A stretch of DNA of 64,000 bases, taken from Thelonectria olida. Taxonomy: Eukaryota; Ascomycota; Sordariomycetes; Hypocreales; Nectriaceae. Shown here piece after piece: positions 48,361 through 58,902 of the stretch. The position numbers and the translations under genes are program-made. The notes below the pieces were generated by a model. The model worked only from the letters and a program-made list of their open reading frames with translations, made no database searches and was not told the origin of the DNA. Within the stretch, counting starts at the first letter, position 1. Every line of letters starts with the position of its first letter. The stretch is from the NCBI GenBank assembly GCA_020736575.1, contig JAGPYM010000017.1:372001-436000 (forward strand). The letters run 5' to 3'.

Positions 48361-49467
48361 ATGTTTACTTTTGACGAGATGACAACGTATTGTCTCTACG
48401 AGGGTAATGTCGGGCCTGGGTTGGACATGAGCGATCTCTACGTCGATCTGCCGTGCCGGCTGTCCGCCGGGGATTCGGGCCCGGGACGGAACTCCACTCT
48501 CTCGCCCGACGCCGACGTCGACGCCAACGTCCATGTCGACAACACGGAGGGAAGAATCGGGTTTACGGATTTGCCTTTTGAGATTCGCCTCCAGATTTAC
48601 CGCTGGCTGCATCTGATGAGCCCTGTTCGACACGCCCAGCTCGCTCCGTGGTATCCTACGCCTGTTCACTGTCAGTACATTTGTCGCCGAGTCGACCCCT
48701 CTGAGTTGGACGTCGAGGCCGCCGACGACCCAAATAATGCCACCGCCAGCGGCAGCAAGAACGACAAGTGCGCACCAACGCCGGGCCTCTTATCGCCGTT
48801 CCGCCCGCTCTCAGGCCTCCCAACAGCGTTGCTCCGGTGCAGCTCGCAGATCTACCACGAGGCGCGCGCCCTCCCCTTCGCCCACAACGAATTCGTCTTC
48901 GTCAACTGGTTCGCGTCCGGGCTGTGGGCGGCGCGGGCCTTCACGCGGGCGCTGGAGCCGTGGCAGCGCGGCGACATGCGGTTCGTGCGGCTGGAGATGC
49001 TGGCGCGGGACCTGGCGGGCGGCGGGGCGGGGATGGAGGAGTGGCAGGCGCTGTGCGAGGACTGGGCGGCGGGGGTCCGGGGCCTGCGGATGAAGATGGT
49101 GCTGGGCGTGTCGGGGACGGGGCCGGGGATGGGCGTGATGGCGTGGGGCGCGGCGGCGCAGGAGGCGCATAGTCTGGAGCGGAGGGGGGACGAGGAGCCG
49201 GGCGAGGTAGCGGAGGAGGCGCGGGTGCGGGTGTGCGAGGGGTTGAGGCGGATGCGAAGGCTGGAGAGGGTTGAGATAGAGCTGGTGACGCGGCACTTGG
49301 ACGACGGGGAGAAGGCTGCGTGGTGTGGGAAGATGGAGGAGGAGTTAAGGAGGGCGAGAGGGTTAAAGAGGGTGAGTGTTGTGTGTACGGAGAAGGTGAA
49401 GGAGAAGATGGAGTGGATTAACAAGGAAGCTGGGACGAAGCATTTGCAGGGGCTGACGGCGTATTGA
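48361..49467 (+). CDS. F-box-like domain protein
   Basis: A single exon for 368 residues. An F-box-like helix FTDLPFEIRLQIYRWL at 68-83 is the only recognisable motif, followed by a conserved-looking stretch LPTALLRCSSQIYHEARALP near 153-172 and NEFVFVNWF. This pattern is typical of a large fungal family of F-box-like or 2EXR-like proteins that often act as substrate adaptors. Partners are unknown. The second half is extremely GC-rich at third positions (about 48900-49300), which opens long shadow frames on both strands. No introns are seen. Confidence 0.68.
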   Translation: MFTFDEMTTYCLYEGNVGPGLDMSDLYVDLPCRLSAGDSGPGRNSTLSPDADVDANVHVDNTEGRIGFTDLPFEIRLQIYRWLHLMSPVRHAQLAPWYPTPVHCQYICRRVDPSELDVEAADDPNNATASGSKNDKCAPTPGLLSPFRPLSGLPTALLRCSSQIYHEARALPFAHNEFVFVNWFASGLWAARAFTRALEPWQRGDMRFVRLEMLARDLAGGGAGMEEWQALCEDWAAGVRGLRMKMVLGVSGTGPGMGVMAWGAAAQEAHSLERRGDEEPGEVAEEARVRVCEGLRRMRRLERVEIELVTRHLDDGEKAAWCGKMEEELRRARGLKRVSVVCTEKVKEKMEWINKEAGTKHLQGLTAY

Positions 49468-50411
49468 CATTGGTTACTTGGATACTCGGACACTTTGTCA
49501 TGTCATGATGGATGATGGACGATGGAGTTGATGGGAGTTGGTGGTTCTCGTTTTGCAATTACTGGTATCTCAACGCACATGTCAAAGCAACTCGTTAAGT
49601 TAGTTAACTCTGTCATATTCCTTTGAATCCTTTCAAAACTCTCCGATGTCCGGACATGTTGTTGAGGACATGCCGACCATCGGATCTCGCCTCGGCGCTC
49701 CGGGGAAACGAGCCAACCCGGACATCTGGGGAATGAGATGCGCCAATCTCGACGACAATTCTCTGGTGCCGTTAGCTAATTAACCCCCATACTCGGCATT
49801 TACTGATAGCCCGGCTTATTCGTACCTATACCTGAAGGCATGTGACTTCGCGCAAGTCTCGCCCCGGCGGCGGCGGCGGTCAGTGAGTCACGTCGTCGAG
49901 GCCAACACGTCACTGCATCAATACTGAATCTTGCAATGTTACGTCGAGGGTTGCGATAACGGTCGGCGGTATTTTGTTGTATTGTCGCTTTAATTTGCAA
50001 TGGTATTTTACTCATTAGTTTTTGACAGCGTGAATTTGTGACTCTACGCAGCGGCAACTTGGCCTGGCAGCAACGTGTATAAAGTACTCAATATTCAAAT
50101 AGTTTCTGCCTGGTTTGCTTTCTCTCCTCCAAAGGCATTGGTTTGTTTTCTTACCATCCCATTCCTCGGCGTAACTGGGTTGTGCCAGAGTTGGCTGTCA
50201 GCACCGCTTACAGCCTTCAACGTCATCCGCCATCACGGGAGCCTCACCGGACTTGACCCCCGCGCGCCGTCTCTTTTGCCGACCGCCGCGCCGTTCATGT
50301 GGGTTGATCTCCTCTCACCAACACCCAAAGGCCCGTCTTACACCCACGACCGCATGACATCTCGTCGTTCATAGACAAGCACACGCAACTATCGACCAGA
50401 AATCATTCATC
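49468..50411. other. Intergenic region
   Basis: No gene is supported. A 99-codon open frame at 50075-50374 lacks any domain and lies in what is probably the leader of the GFA-type gene. Confidence 0.4.
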
Positions 50412-51165
50412 ATGGAAGCCCGGTGCCAATGCGGCTCCATCTCCTTCACGACGCCCCTCCCGCAGCCGCTCGCCCTCTACATCTGCCACTGCTCCGAATG
50501 CCGCCGCCAGACCAGCTCGGCCTTTGGCACGTCGGCCATTTTCCCGACCTTTGATATCCCTGATACAGAACTGCTGAGCTGCTACAGGTAGGGACCACAC
50601 AACTCTTGAATCCGTGGCGAAGAAAGTCCGATTGGCGAAGAAAACGAAGCCCCTCCCCGCTCCCGGAGTTGATGGGAATCTTGAAGACTGATGGCGTCAA
50701 ACCCCTGCGAATAGTCGACCTACGGCTTCAGGACACAAGCTTTACTGGTATGCGCTCTCACATACATCCCCGAAGCGCTTGGGGAAACCAAGCTCACACA
50801 TCATCAGCTACTTCTGTCGCAACTGCGGAACCCGTCTCCTTCACACCACACCCGTAAGCCCTGCCCTCTCTTTTGGAATTTCCACGCAAGCCATTCCGGG
50901 GCCATTGACACTCACTCAAAAGTCGCAGAGCAAAAACGTCGTGTCGGTCAAGGGCGGGTGCCTCGAGGGTCTGGACTGGAAGCGGGCCATCCACATCTGG
51001 ACCAAGAGCGCCATGGTGCCCATCCCCGAGGGCTCCGAGGCGCACTCGGAGGAGTCTGGGTACACCGACTACGGCGAGACGCAGGAGGCTCTCGATCAGC
51101 CGGGCATCTTGACGGGGAATGGGGATTGCGTGAGCACTGATCCCGATGCGTCGGCGTGTTCTTGA
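50412..51165 (+). CDS. GFA/CENP-V-fold zinc protein (glutathione-dependent formaldehyde-activating enzyme-like)
   Basis: Four exons (50412-50587, 50715-50747, 50808-50853, 50929-51165) with introns of 127, 60 and 75 nt give 163 residues. Exon 2 is a micro-exon of 33 nt. The zinc ligands of the GFA fold are present in order: C5 and C7 (CQCGS), C25, C27 and C30 (CHCSECRRQ), C70, C73 and C76 (CYFCRNCGTRL). The join across the micro-exon restores YSRPTASGHKLYCYFC, strong support for the splicing. Members bind zinc; a few act on S-hydroxymethylglutathione, but most are uncharacterised, so the reaction here is unknown. The last about 50 residues are acidic and likely flexible. Confidence 0.85.
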
Positions 51166-52857
51166 ATGGGACGGGAAGGGGTGGAAGAGCAATAGGGGGA
51201 AGGGTTGTTTGTGAGAGATACCTGGTTGATGTCGAGTGACATCTGGAGTTGTTTGCATGGTTGGATTGTTGGATTTGATGCTTATCGACTGAGGAAAAGG
51301 CTTGTCGTTGGCATCTCATAATGAATGGTAGTGTCAATTCATCTCATCTCTAATCGATTGGCCTCGGTTTCTCCCTTGTTTAAGCTTATAATATCCGCCG
51401 ATGCCCTCCCTCATGTGCATTGCTATTTCGGTTGAGCCGCGTATCTGGGCAGGTAACTAGTCAACTATTTGTTAGAGTTGCCGCCCACACCGTCAACACC
51501 GACCGCCATCTTGGCCTCTTTGTGGTGTTTTTTTTTTTTTTTTCCGTCGAATCAACCTCAACATGTTCGAGACCTGCCACTTGCGTCTTTGACAGAGTCG
51601 CATCGGAAACGGGGCTCAGGTTGAAGGGTAAAAGTGGCTTGGCTCGGTACGGCATCCGAAACACCAGCGGGCGAACAAGCGTCAGGGGGCCAGAGACTGC
51701 TACGTCTTGTACTTCAATGCGAGCCGTCAAGCCGAGTGATAATGCAGATGTCCTGCTGAGATATAGTCATGTATGCACTGTAAGCGCCCTCGAATCTCTG
51801 CTGCGCGACGCGACACGTCCCGGCGTCGCATGTGCTTCAGCGGTTCCTGGCTAAAACTCATGCCGTCTTCCCTCTTGTCTTTGGTCTGGCCATGTCTCCC
51901 GGCTTGTGGCGCCACGTGCCCCTCTCTCACGCCTTTTCCCCTCGCTTCTTGGGCAGAGATTCCAGCAATTGGCGGCGATTGACCTAGTTCAGGTGCGGTG
52001 CGTGCGGTGAATGAACCAGGGGGGGAGGCTCTACTACGTAGTATGTAGCTGATCTTGGGCTTTCAACTTATACGATGTCAGTAAGGCTAGACTTGCCTTT
52101 TGGCTTCCATCTCATTAATATCCTTTCTATACAAACCGTGTTTTAAACCCAACTTCACTGCAGTCTCACATCCGTCCTCACAAAAAGGCTGAAGCATCCA
52201 GATGAAACCGTCCCGTCTTCGCATGGGCCCAACATGTCACCGGCTCGGTCTCAAGCGAACCGAAAAAGAAACCCACTCGCTCAACCCCCTGATACAACCT
52301 AACCTCGATAGTATCAAATTCCCGTTTGAGGCTCAGTCTTGGTGGCCGAGGGGGACCTGGTAGGGCAGAGCGTCCCCCCCCAGGCTGTTGTGTGAAGCCC
52401 TCGTCGTCGTGCCATTCCCTCCCCTTCTCCTCATCGAAATCTCGCCTCTTTGTTTTACTTTCTCTCTTTCTCGGTAGTTGTTCGTTGTTGGTAGATTGCC
52501 TCTCTCGCTCATCGATCTTTCGTTTCCCCCATCGTCGCGGGTGACGACATATCGACTGACTTTTTATTCTATTCTTGACATTCTTTTTTTCTTCTATACC
52601 TGCCTCGGGCAGACCATTCACCCATATCGGTTCGAGTCCTTGCCGGCTTGTGCAAATCTTCTTAATTACTATCGACTCGACTCGAATCGACGGATCCCGT
52701 TCCTTCTTCACTTCAAAGGGCTGAGCCCGCTTTCATTGCAGAAACTACACCAACGGCTGGACTGTTGCAACGCTCAAAATCTCATTATACCCCAAGTCGT
52801 AAGAACGGGCAACGTATATAAAGAAATCCGACCGGATATAAACGAAGTGAAAACACC
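51166..52857. other. Intergenic region with promoter of the serine-rich protein gene
   Basis: Contains a run of 16 T at 51528-51543, a CTACTACGTAGTA palindrome at 52031-52043, and pyrimidine-rich leader-like sequence at 52380-52640. TATATAAAG at 52815-52823 and GATATAAA near 52835-52842 lie very close to the ATG at 52858. No gene is recognised. Confidence 0.4.
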
Positions 52858-54323
52858 ATGAGGATAATAAGCCTGGTGCTCTGGGCCATGCCCCTCTCCC
52901 TCGCTCAGGTTCGTTCCTCCAGGTCAAAAAGGTTGAGAGAACCCGGCTGCTAACTACCTACTCAAGGCTGCAGCAACTGGCATGAAGAATGGCCATCGGC
53001 ACCTGGCAAAGAGACAGGAATCCGTCGGTTCCGCTGCTGCCGAGCAGTCGGCGGAGAAGTTCGAAGGGCAAGTTCTGCGATCGATCCGAGTGTATATCCT
53101 CAAGCTAACTTCTGTCCCCAGACTTCGCATCTCCTACATCACGGAGACCACAACACAGCTCACGACCGAGACCCAGATGATGACGCAGATCGAGACCCAG
53201 ATGGTGCAAGTCACTGTCGCTGCTGAAGCCGTCACCGTCACCCAAATCGTCACCCAAGCCGCTGAGCCAGCTGTAAGTTGAAAGACGACATCTCGAAATG
53301 CACTTGTGGGATTAAACACTGACAATGTTGTGGGTAGGTTCCAGTCACAGTGACCGAGACGGTCGCCCAGCCGGTTACAGTGACTGAAGTCGTCACCGTT
53401 GCCGGTGAAGCTGTAAGAACCCTCCAGATACTTAACTACCGTCTCGTCATGGCTAACACTCCCACAGGTCACTGCGACAGTCACAGAGACCGTTGCCGGC
53501 ACATGTGAAGCTCCCGTAAGTGCTGCCATCAACCAAAACTGTTCAGCAACTCACACGTCTTCAGGCCAGCAACACTCTCAGCGGAACAGAGAGCGTCCAG
53601 TTCCAAAACGGCGTCGGCGTTTCCACAATCCCCCTCGCTCAAAGCGCTCTGCCGACGACCACCTACTCCTCTGATCCTCTCGCAACCAACGAAGCACCCA
53701 TTGCCTCTACCACCGAAGCTGCTACGAGTGAGGAGTTAACTTCCGTTACACCCGTGACAACGTCATTGTCGCCTTCGTTGCCGGCCTCTTCTGCTGCCGA
53801 GTCTTCTGCTGCCGAGTCTTCTGCTGCCGAGTCTTCTGCTGTCGAGTCTTCTGCTGTCGAGTCTTCTGCTGTCGAGTCTTCTGCTGTCGAGTCTTCTGCT
53901 GTCGAGTCTTCTGCTGTCGAGTCTTCTGCCGCCGAGTCTTCTGCCGCCGAGTCTTCTGCTGCCGAGTCTTCTGCTGCCGAGTCCACGGTTGCCAGTACGA
54001 CATCCGCCTCCTCCGTCACCAGCACGACGTCCGCCAGCACGACATCCCTGCCGACAATGAACAGCGAAATCGTCATTGCCCCGACGACCACAGCAGCCCC
54101 CGCCCAAACCACCAACCTCGTCCCATCAGTAGACCTTGGCGGCCTCGAGCCCAATTCTTCCACCGAGGAGCAATCCGTCCAAGAGACCGCTACGGCCGAG
54201 GAGTCGAGCAAGAGCGTTGCCGGAATCGACATCTCCTCCCTCAGCCTCAGCAGCGTCCTGAATCTCGGCAACCTGGTACCCGCCACTGCCGGCCTAGAGG
54301 CTCGCGCGACCCAGGCGGTCTAG
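52858..54323 (+). CDS. Secreted Ser/Thr-rich protein with pentapeptide repeats (putative wall protein)
   Basis: Six exons (52858-52908, 52967-53067, 53122-53272, 53338-53412, 53468-53515, 53565-54323) give 394 residues. The signal peptide is MRIISLVLWAMPLSLAQ. A Lys-Arg site (HLAKRQ, 32-33) could be cut by kexin. Residues 52-142 are Thr/Val-rich repeats (TVTETVAQPVTVTEVVTVAG), with exons 4 and 5 each encoding one related unit. Residues 217-281 are 13 copies of a pentapeptide SSAAE or SSAVE. The rest is Ser/Thr/Pro-rich, as in heavily O-glycosylated wall or adhesin-like proteins. No GPI signal is clear at the C-terminus. The intron at 53068-53121 appears to use a GC donor (GCAAGT); its 54 nt also read through in frame. 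Confidence 0.75.
53787..53981 (+). repeat. 15-nt minisatellite, 13 copies, coding
   Basis: A perfect-length tandem array of TCTTCTGCTGCCGAG-type units inside the serine-rich protein gene. Three units encode SSAAE, then six SSAVE, then four SSAAE. The block structure indicates expansion by unit duplication. Copy number is likely to vary between strains. Confidence 0.95.
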
Positions 54324-54602
54324 ATAGACAAAGCTCATGTAATTACTATATGAAAATGTAAAAAAATACGGGAAATGGGGGCCAACGTTGGGCCGAACTT
54401 ATATATGATTTTCGTGTGAGACCTTTTAGTGAATAATGGCTTGGAGAAGATGTATGTATGAATATGCTTCGATAGGGTGGTAATAATATGAGCGAGTCCC
54501 GTAGATTCTCGAAATCTCGCCCCGATATTATCTATGGGTATCATGTCGTCTTCTTTATTCCTTCCTAACTTCCCAAAACGCCGGGTGTGACAACATGTGT
54601 GT

Positions 54603-55511
54603 TTATTTCTTCTCCGAGGCTGCTCCTCTTGAAGCGAGCTTCATCTTCTTTATTTGTCGTTTGCTCAACTGCGGTGAGTCCTCGTCTCCCGGTTTGCGTT
54701 TCTGATTTGGGTTCTGGCCCTTGTTCTTAGTCTTCTTTCCTCCCTGGTCGTCGGCACCCTCATCTTGCTGATCCCTCTCGGCAACTTCGACCACGTTGAT
54801 GACGCCGCGAAACCCGCTTCTCTTGATCCCTTCGTTTACGACGACGCTTCGAGGGATAGATTCAAAGCCCAATACGCCCTTTTCGTTCGGTAGACCCCAC
54901 ACGTTCAACAAATTGACCACATCGGCGGGAGCCCGCAGAGAAAGTGCGTCTTTAGCTTCGCTACTCAGTATGATTCCTCGCCCACGGGTCGCGCGAAACA
55001 AGTTGGACACATTCCCGATAAAAGCAGCACGGCCACGCTGGTCAGCAGCCAGAGCTTGGCTATAGCACACTTCGAATCGCACGCCGCGGGCCACAGCCGC
55101 CATGCAGGGCTTCGGTTTGAAGTAGAAGCTGGAAGTTTGGGAAAAATCGAGCGAAATTATGGGGATGTCGAGCGTGAGGCAGGCATTTTGAAAGGCCGTG
55201 GCATCAAGTGGCCGCACAGCGAGCAGATCGTAGGCGGCAACGAGGCTTTGAAGGCGGTAATTTGCGGCCGAGGGATCGGCTAGAGGGAGTGTGGCGCGGT
55301 GGAGGATGTTTGGCAGTTTCTTGGGTGATGAAGAAGCCGAAGTCAACGTCGAAGCGGAAGGGAATGGAGCGACGGGGTTCGCGGGGAAAGGCAGAGTCAG
55401 GGTGTGGTTGAGGGCGACGGTGGCGTAGCCGAGAGTTGACGCGAGTGTGAGAGTCTGGAGGAGCTGTTCATTGGTTGTTGAGGGCGACCAGGCAATGTTG
55501 AGGTCGTACAT
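54603..55511 (-). CDS. rpp1: RNase P/MRP protein subunit Rpp1 (RPP30 family)
   Basis: A protein subunit of nuclear RNase P and RNase MRP, needed for tRNA 5' processing and rRNA maturation. A single exon for 302 residues with ATG at 55511. The TIM-barrel-like RPP30 fold is suggested by MYDLNIAWSPSTTNEQLLQT at the start, LGYATVALNHTL, YDLLAVRPLDATAFQNACL, and DIPIISLDF. Later come ARGVRFEVCYSQAL and the RGIILSSEAKDALSLRAPAD motif with NLLNVWGLP. The C-terminus is Lys-rich and basic (KKTKNKGQNPNQKRK), suited to RNA or nuclear import. The neighbouring small zinc-ribbon gene is divergent. Confidence 0.88.
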   Translation of the reverse strand: MYDLNIAWSPSTTNEQLLQTLTLASTLGYATVALNHTLTLPFPANPVAPFPSASTLTSASSSPKKLPNILHRATLPLADPSAANYRLQSLVAAYDLLAVRPLDATAFQNACLTLDIPIISLDFSQTSSFYFKPKPCMAAVARGVRFEVCYSQALAADQRGRAAFIGNVSNLFRATRGRGIILSSEAKDALSLRAPADVVNLLNVWGLPNEKGVLGFESIPRSVVVNEGIKRSGFRGVINVVEVAERDQQDEGADDQGGKKTKNKGQNPNQKRKPGDEDSPQLSKRQIKKMKLASRGAASEKK

Positions 55512-56492
55512 AGTTGCCGTTGTAAGTTGGAGATGATATTCGAGGTCGGTGGGGGTTGAGTCGATGAGATTATCGCAGCATCGTCAACACGGGATATAAT
55601 ACGGCCAGCGCGAGGCGTATATCGAATTGGGGATATTTCCAGTTGATTGTATTATGGATGTTGATGAGGTGCATTAACAATGGCCTTCTCGGGTCAGGTT
55701 GTCGCGTGCGTTGGTGGTTTGCAGAATGCTGCAGTCGAGTTTAGCTTTTTTTTTGGTAGGGACTTTTTTTTGGTCGCAATGACGCAGGCAGGTACGGAGA
55801 AGTTCACGCCTTCGCGGTCCAGGCACGATTTTGGAGTTGCGGGAAGCGGCGGTCCGTGCACGAACGTGCGCTGTACCTAAGATTTAGCGGATGAGGCAGC
55901 CGGTATCAGTGGACAACAGCGGGCGGCAGTGGCCAGGTGCCGCTGTGGCGACGGGAGCCTGCCCTGATGGCTTCCATTGCCGCTGAACAGCTGCATCCTG
56001 AGGATCTCTCTCACTTGGCCATTGCATAAGGTGCGGATACTTAATTACGAGGTTCATCTCGTTCCTCTCAACACATGACTTCCTTACACATCACTACCAA
56101 ATATCAACCGTTCATAACATCATCTGCCGTTTCATGGTGGTTGTTGCCAAGCCCACTGCGCCTCGCCCACCAAAAACCAAAAAACTCCGGGGGTGACGAC
56201 GACACCAAGACACGTACAAACCAACGCCGACCACGACGGGAATTAAAGTGCCGCCCCATCCCATCTGTTCGCTCGATCCTCCGTCGCAACTCACTCCATC
56301 CTCCGTTAACATTCGGCGCTCGCTCCCTGAAACTTGCGGCTCTACCTACTATTCGTACACACCTCCACATCCGCGACTTCGCTCCCTCGCTGTTCGGGAC
56401 TCGCCCTTCCGAATTCGCTTCCCCGTCGTCTTCTTCGCTCCCCCGCCGCCTGACAATTCTCGGCCGCCGTCGCCGTCGCCGTCGCCGCCAGC
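55512..56492. promoter_or_regulatory. Divergent upstream region of rpp1 and the zinc-ribbon gene
   Basis: 981 nt with no supported coding sequence. The stretch 56200-56490 is C/T-rich and looks like the leader of the plus-strand gene. Open frames here overlap on both strands and are not accepted. Confidence 0.4.
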
Positions 56493-56935
56493 ATGTTCTT
56501 CTTCTTCGTGTGTGGCGAGCACACTTTCCGCAAGGAAGTACCCGGCTACGAGGGCAAGGTGTTCCAGTGTCATCACTGCGGTAACATGGCTGCCAGCGTC
56601 ACCAAGAGCCATCCCTGGTTTACCTTTTGTTGGATTGTATGTGTCGCCCCAACAAGCACCTCTCTATTAACCGTCTTACTCCAAATAACCAACAATCCAT
56701 ACCCATATATTACTTCATACATTATTCGTGAATAGTAGCTAACCACATGGGAAAGCCCGTCATTCCCCTCTCCATCTCCGGCTACACTGACGTAGCCTGC
56801 CGCATCTGCAACTTCCACCAGCCACTCGAGAACCGTCCGGACGTCAAGTCCATGGCCGGCAGTGGCGGCGGCGCTTTTCCTCCTCAGCAGTATGGACCTC
56901 CGCAAGGTGGCAACCCGCAGATGCGATATGGCTGA
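56493..56935 (+). CDS. Small zinc-ribbon protein
   Basis: Two exons, 56493-56636 and 56756-56935, with a 119-nt intron ending in a clear branch (GCTAACC) and AAAG acceptor, give 107 residues. The hydrophobic start MFFFFVCGEHTFRKEVPGY carries the first cysteine and is followed by FQCHHCGNM and, after the splice, CRICNFHQPLENRPD, giving a four- or five-cysteine zinc ribbon. A Gly/Pro/Gln-rich tail (PPQQYGPPQGGNPQMRYG) ends the protein. It matches the fungal zinc-ribbon_15 type of small protein by general pattern; its role is not known. It is unlikely to be secreted because the N-terminal cysteine motif overlaps the hydrophobic run. Confidence 0.8.
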
Positions 56936-57506
56936 GGGAGCTGACGGGGACGGCGCTTCCACGCTCCGCTTCGGCGACTTCGACTCAACACACCCAAGTT
57001 GGACAGACCTTGTTGGCTTCCGCCGCCAAACACAACGCGGGGAAACCATGCCTGCAGTCTGCGGCGTTGCGGATCCGTCAGAAAGGGCATTGGATCGCCG
57101 TTGACCTAGATGCTTTATTGTTCTTTTTCTAACTTTGTGTTTTCATGCTCGATCTGCTTCATCACACGTCTATTGCGGTATTGGGGTTCCGTCTCGGAAA
57201 GGCAAATATAGCCTGGCGTTAAGGAGCAAATGTTTGTCCGGGAAACCATGGACGGATATCGGGGCACGATGCGCGGCACCGCATTATCATGTACATACTT
57301 TGAAACCTTTGTCCTGTTCGGTTGCATGAGCTTATATCAGGGTCCAAGGACCCAACCTCGTCCCACGATGCATAAAGCAGAGATCTCATATCATCTCGGT
57401 CTCGCTAGGGCTGCGCCATCCTTAAGTTTAATCTACTCGGACTCTAATAGTCCCCTCGTCCTCACCCTCCTTCGACCCTCTTCAAGACTCGACTGCAACG
57501 AACACC
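56936..57506. other. Intergenic region
   Basis: The 3' flank of the zinc-ribbon gene and the promoter of the next gene. No feature is recognised beyond ordinary C/T-rich leader sequence near 57440-57500. Confidence 0.4.
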
Positions 57507-58607
57507 ATGTATACCCGGGCTCTTTCATGGTTGCTTGTCCCACCAATGCTCTTCTGCCGCTGGCTCTCAGACCTCGTCTCTGCTGGAACAGAGTACATCC
57601 TATGGTGCATGGAACAATGCCGAGCTTCCGTCCAGCAGATGGTACACCGCATCTCCGTCTTTTATTCCAGACATGTTTCTGATCTTCACACTTCCCCCAT
57701 GTCGTTTTGCTGCACGAACAACAGTGCTCACTTTACAGAGAAGAACGATGCCGCCCCGTCGTCTCCCATGAAGAATCCTACTCCTGATGCTCGCCTGGGA
57801 CGCCGGTCCCTTGGTTCTTGGGTCAGAATCTGGGATTCTGCACGCAAGTCCCCGTCACCAGGCTCTAACACCTCCCAGGGCTACGAAACAACACCACAAA
57901 GCATCAGGCAACACAAACCCACCACCACCAGCAATACCAGTCCCCCGTGTTCCCAAAGCCCCTCACCACTAGGCCCCTCCCCGTTCCCCCTCCAAGTCCA
58001 AGTCTACCTACACCACCGCCTCCCCATCCACAAGCTCCCCACGCCGGAAGCCGTCAGGCTGCACTTTGCGCACCTGCCCTTCATCTACCAAGACCTGGCC
58101 GACGGATGTCTCGCGCAGGCCGCAGCCATGGCTCCCGGTCCGGCGCGCGAGCAAAGACAACGTATGTGGATCCTCTCCATGCGGCTGGCCAAGCGGTATC
58201 GCGGATTGAGCATTGTGCTTTCCGATAGGTTCCTGAGGAGCGTGCTTGCGAGGCATGCAAGCATCAAGCGGCCGAGCAGGTTCTGGGAGAAGGTCCTCGA
58301 CGAGATCGAAGTAAGTCCGTCGTCATCTGGTTCGATGAGTAGGTTTGGAAACTAACCGTCAACCTCTCAGAGAGCCAACTCTTCTTGGTCCCTCACTCGA
58401 ATCTGGATCATGCTTTCCGTTGCTCAGTCCGCCCTTGCGGTTCTCATCGCCAAACTTCTTCCGCCGAGTGCCCAGGCAGGCGTCATGCTTGCTAACGCCG
58501 CGGCCTACGTCTGGTCTGCCACTATGCAGTGGCACATGGTGCATTCTCGCTATGCGGCTGTCAAGGCGGACGAGCAGCTGCTGCACGATACTATGGGACG
58601 ATTGTAA
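57507..58607 (+). CDS. Hypothetical membrane-associated protein
   Basis: Two exons, 57507-58310 and 58371-58607, with a 60-nt intron (GTAAGT; ACTAAC; CTCAG), give 346 residues. The N-terminus is hydrophobic (YTRALSWLLVPPMLFCRWL). A Ser/Pro/Thr-rich disordered middle (about 85-160) precedes a conserved-looking helical part (VQVYLHHRLPIHKLPTPEA, REQRQRMWILSMRLAKRYRG). The exon-2 product holds one or two hydrophobic helices (IWIMLSVAQSALAVLIAKLL and AGVMLANAAAYVW). I do not recognise the family. Splice consensus and frame continuity support the gene model. Confidence 0.65.
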
Positions 58608-58902
58608 AAGAGAAAAAGTAAAATAAATCCAATGTGATATACAACGACTCAATAGGCGGCGGAGATATATGGATAGTACAGGTTGCTGGTCAACGCAACG
58701 AACTCATGAAGAATACTGCCAATCGCTTATGTTTATTCCTAGTTGAGGTGGGATTTGGGCTAAATTCTTTCAAGAATACGATTAACGAAACGAATTGCAT
58801 TTTTTCAACGCTATCAAGAACATTTTCTGTATCTGTTACTGTTTGTGTTCCAACTAGGTGTGCGATATTGGGTATCCGATCAAGCATCAACTTCGTACAT
58901 CA

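Noticed and set aside
52627..52641. GGTTCGAGTCC, B-box-like sequence
   Set aside because: Flanking bases do not form a T-stem and no A box or acceptor stem is found; it lies in a leader region.
53068..53121. Reading the serine-rich gene straight through this segment as coding
   Set aside because: The frame is open, but CTAAC and CCCCAG signals with a consensus GC donor favour an intron. Kept as a finding because transcript data could reverse it.
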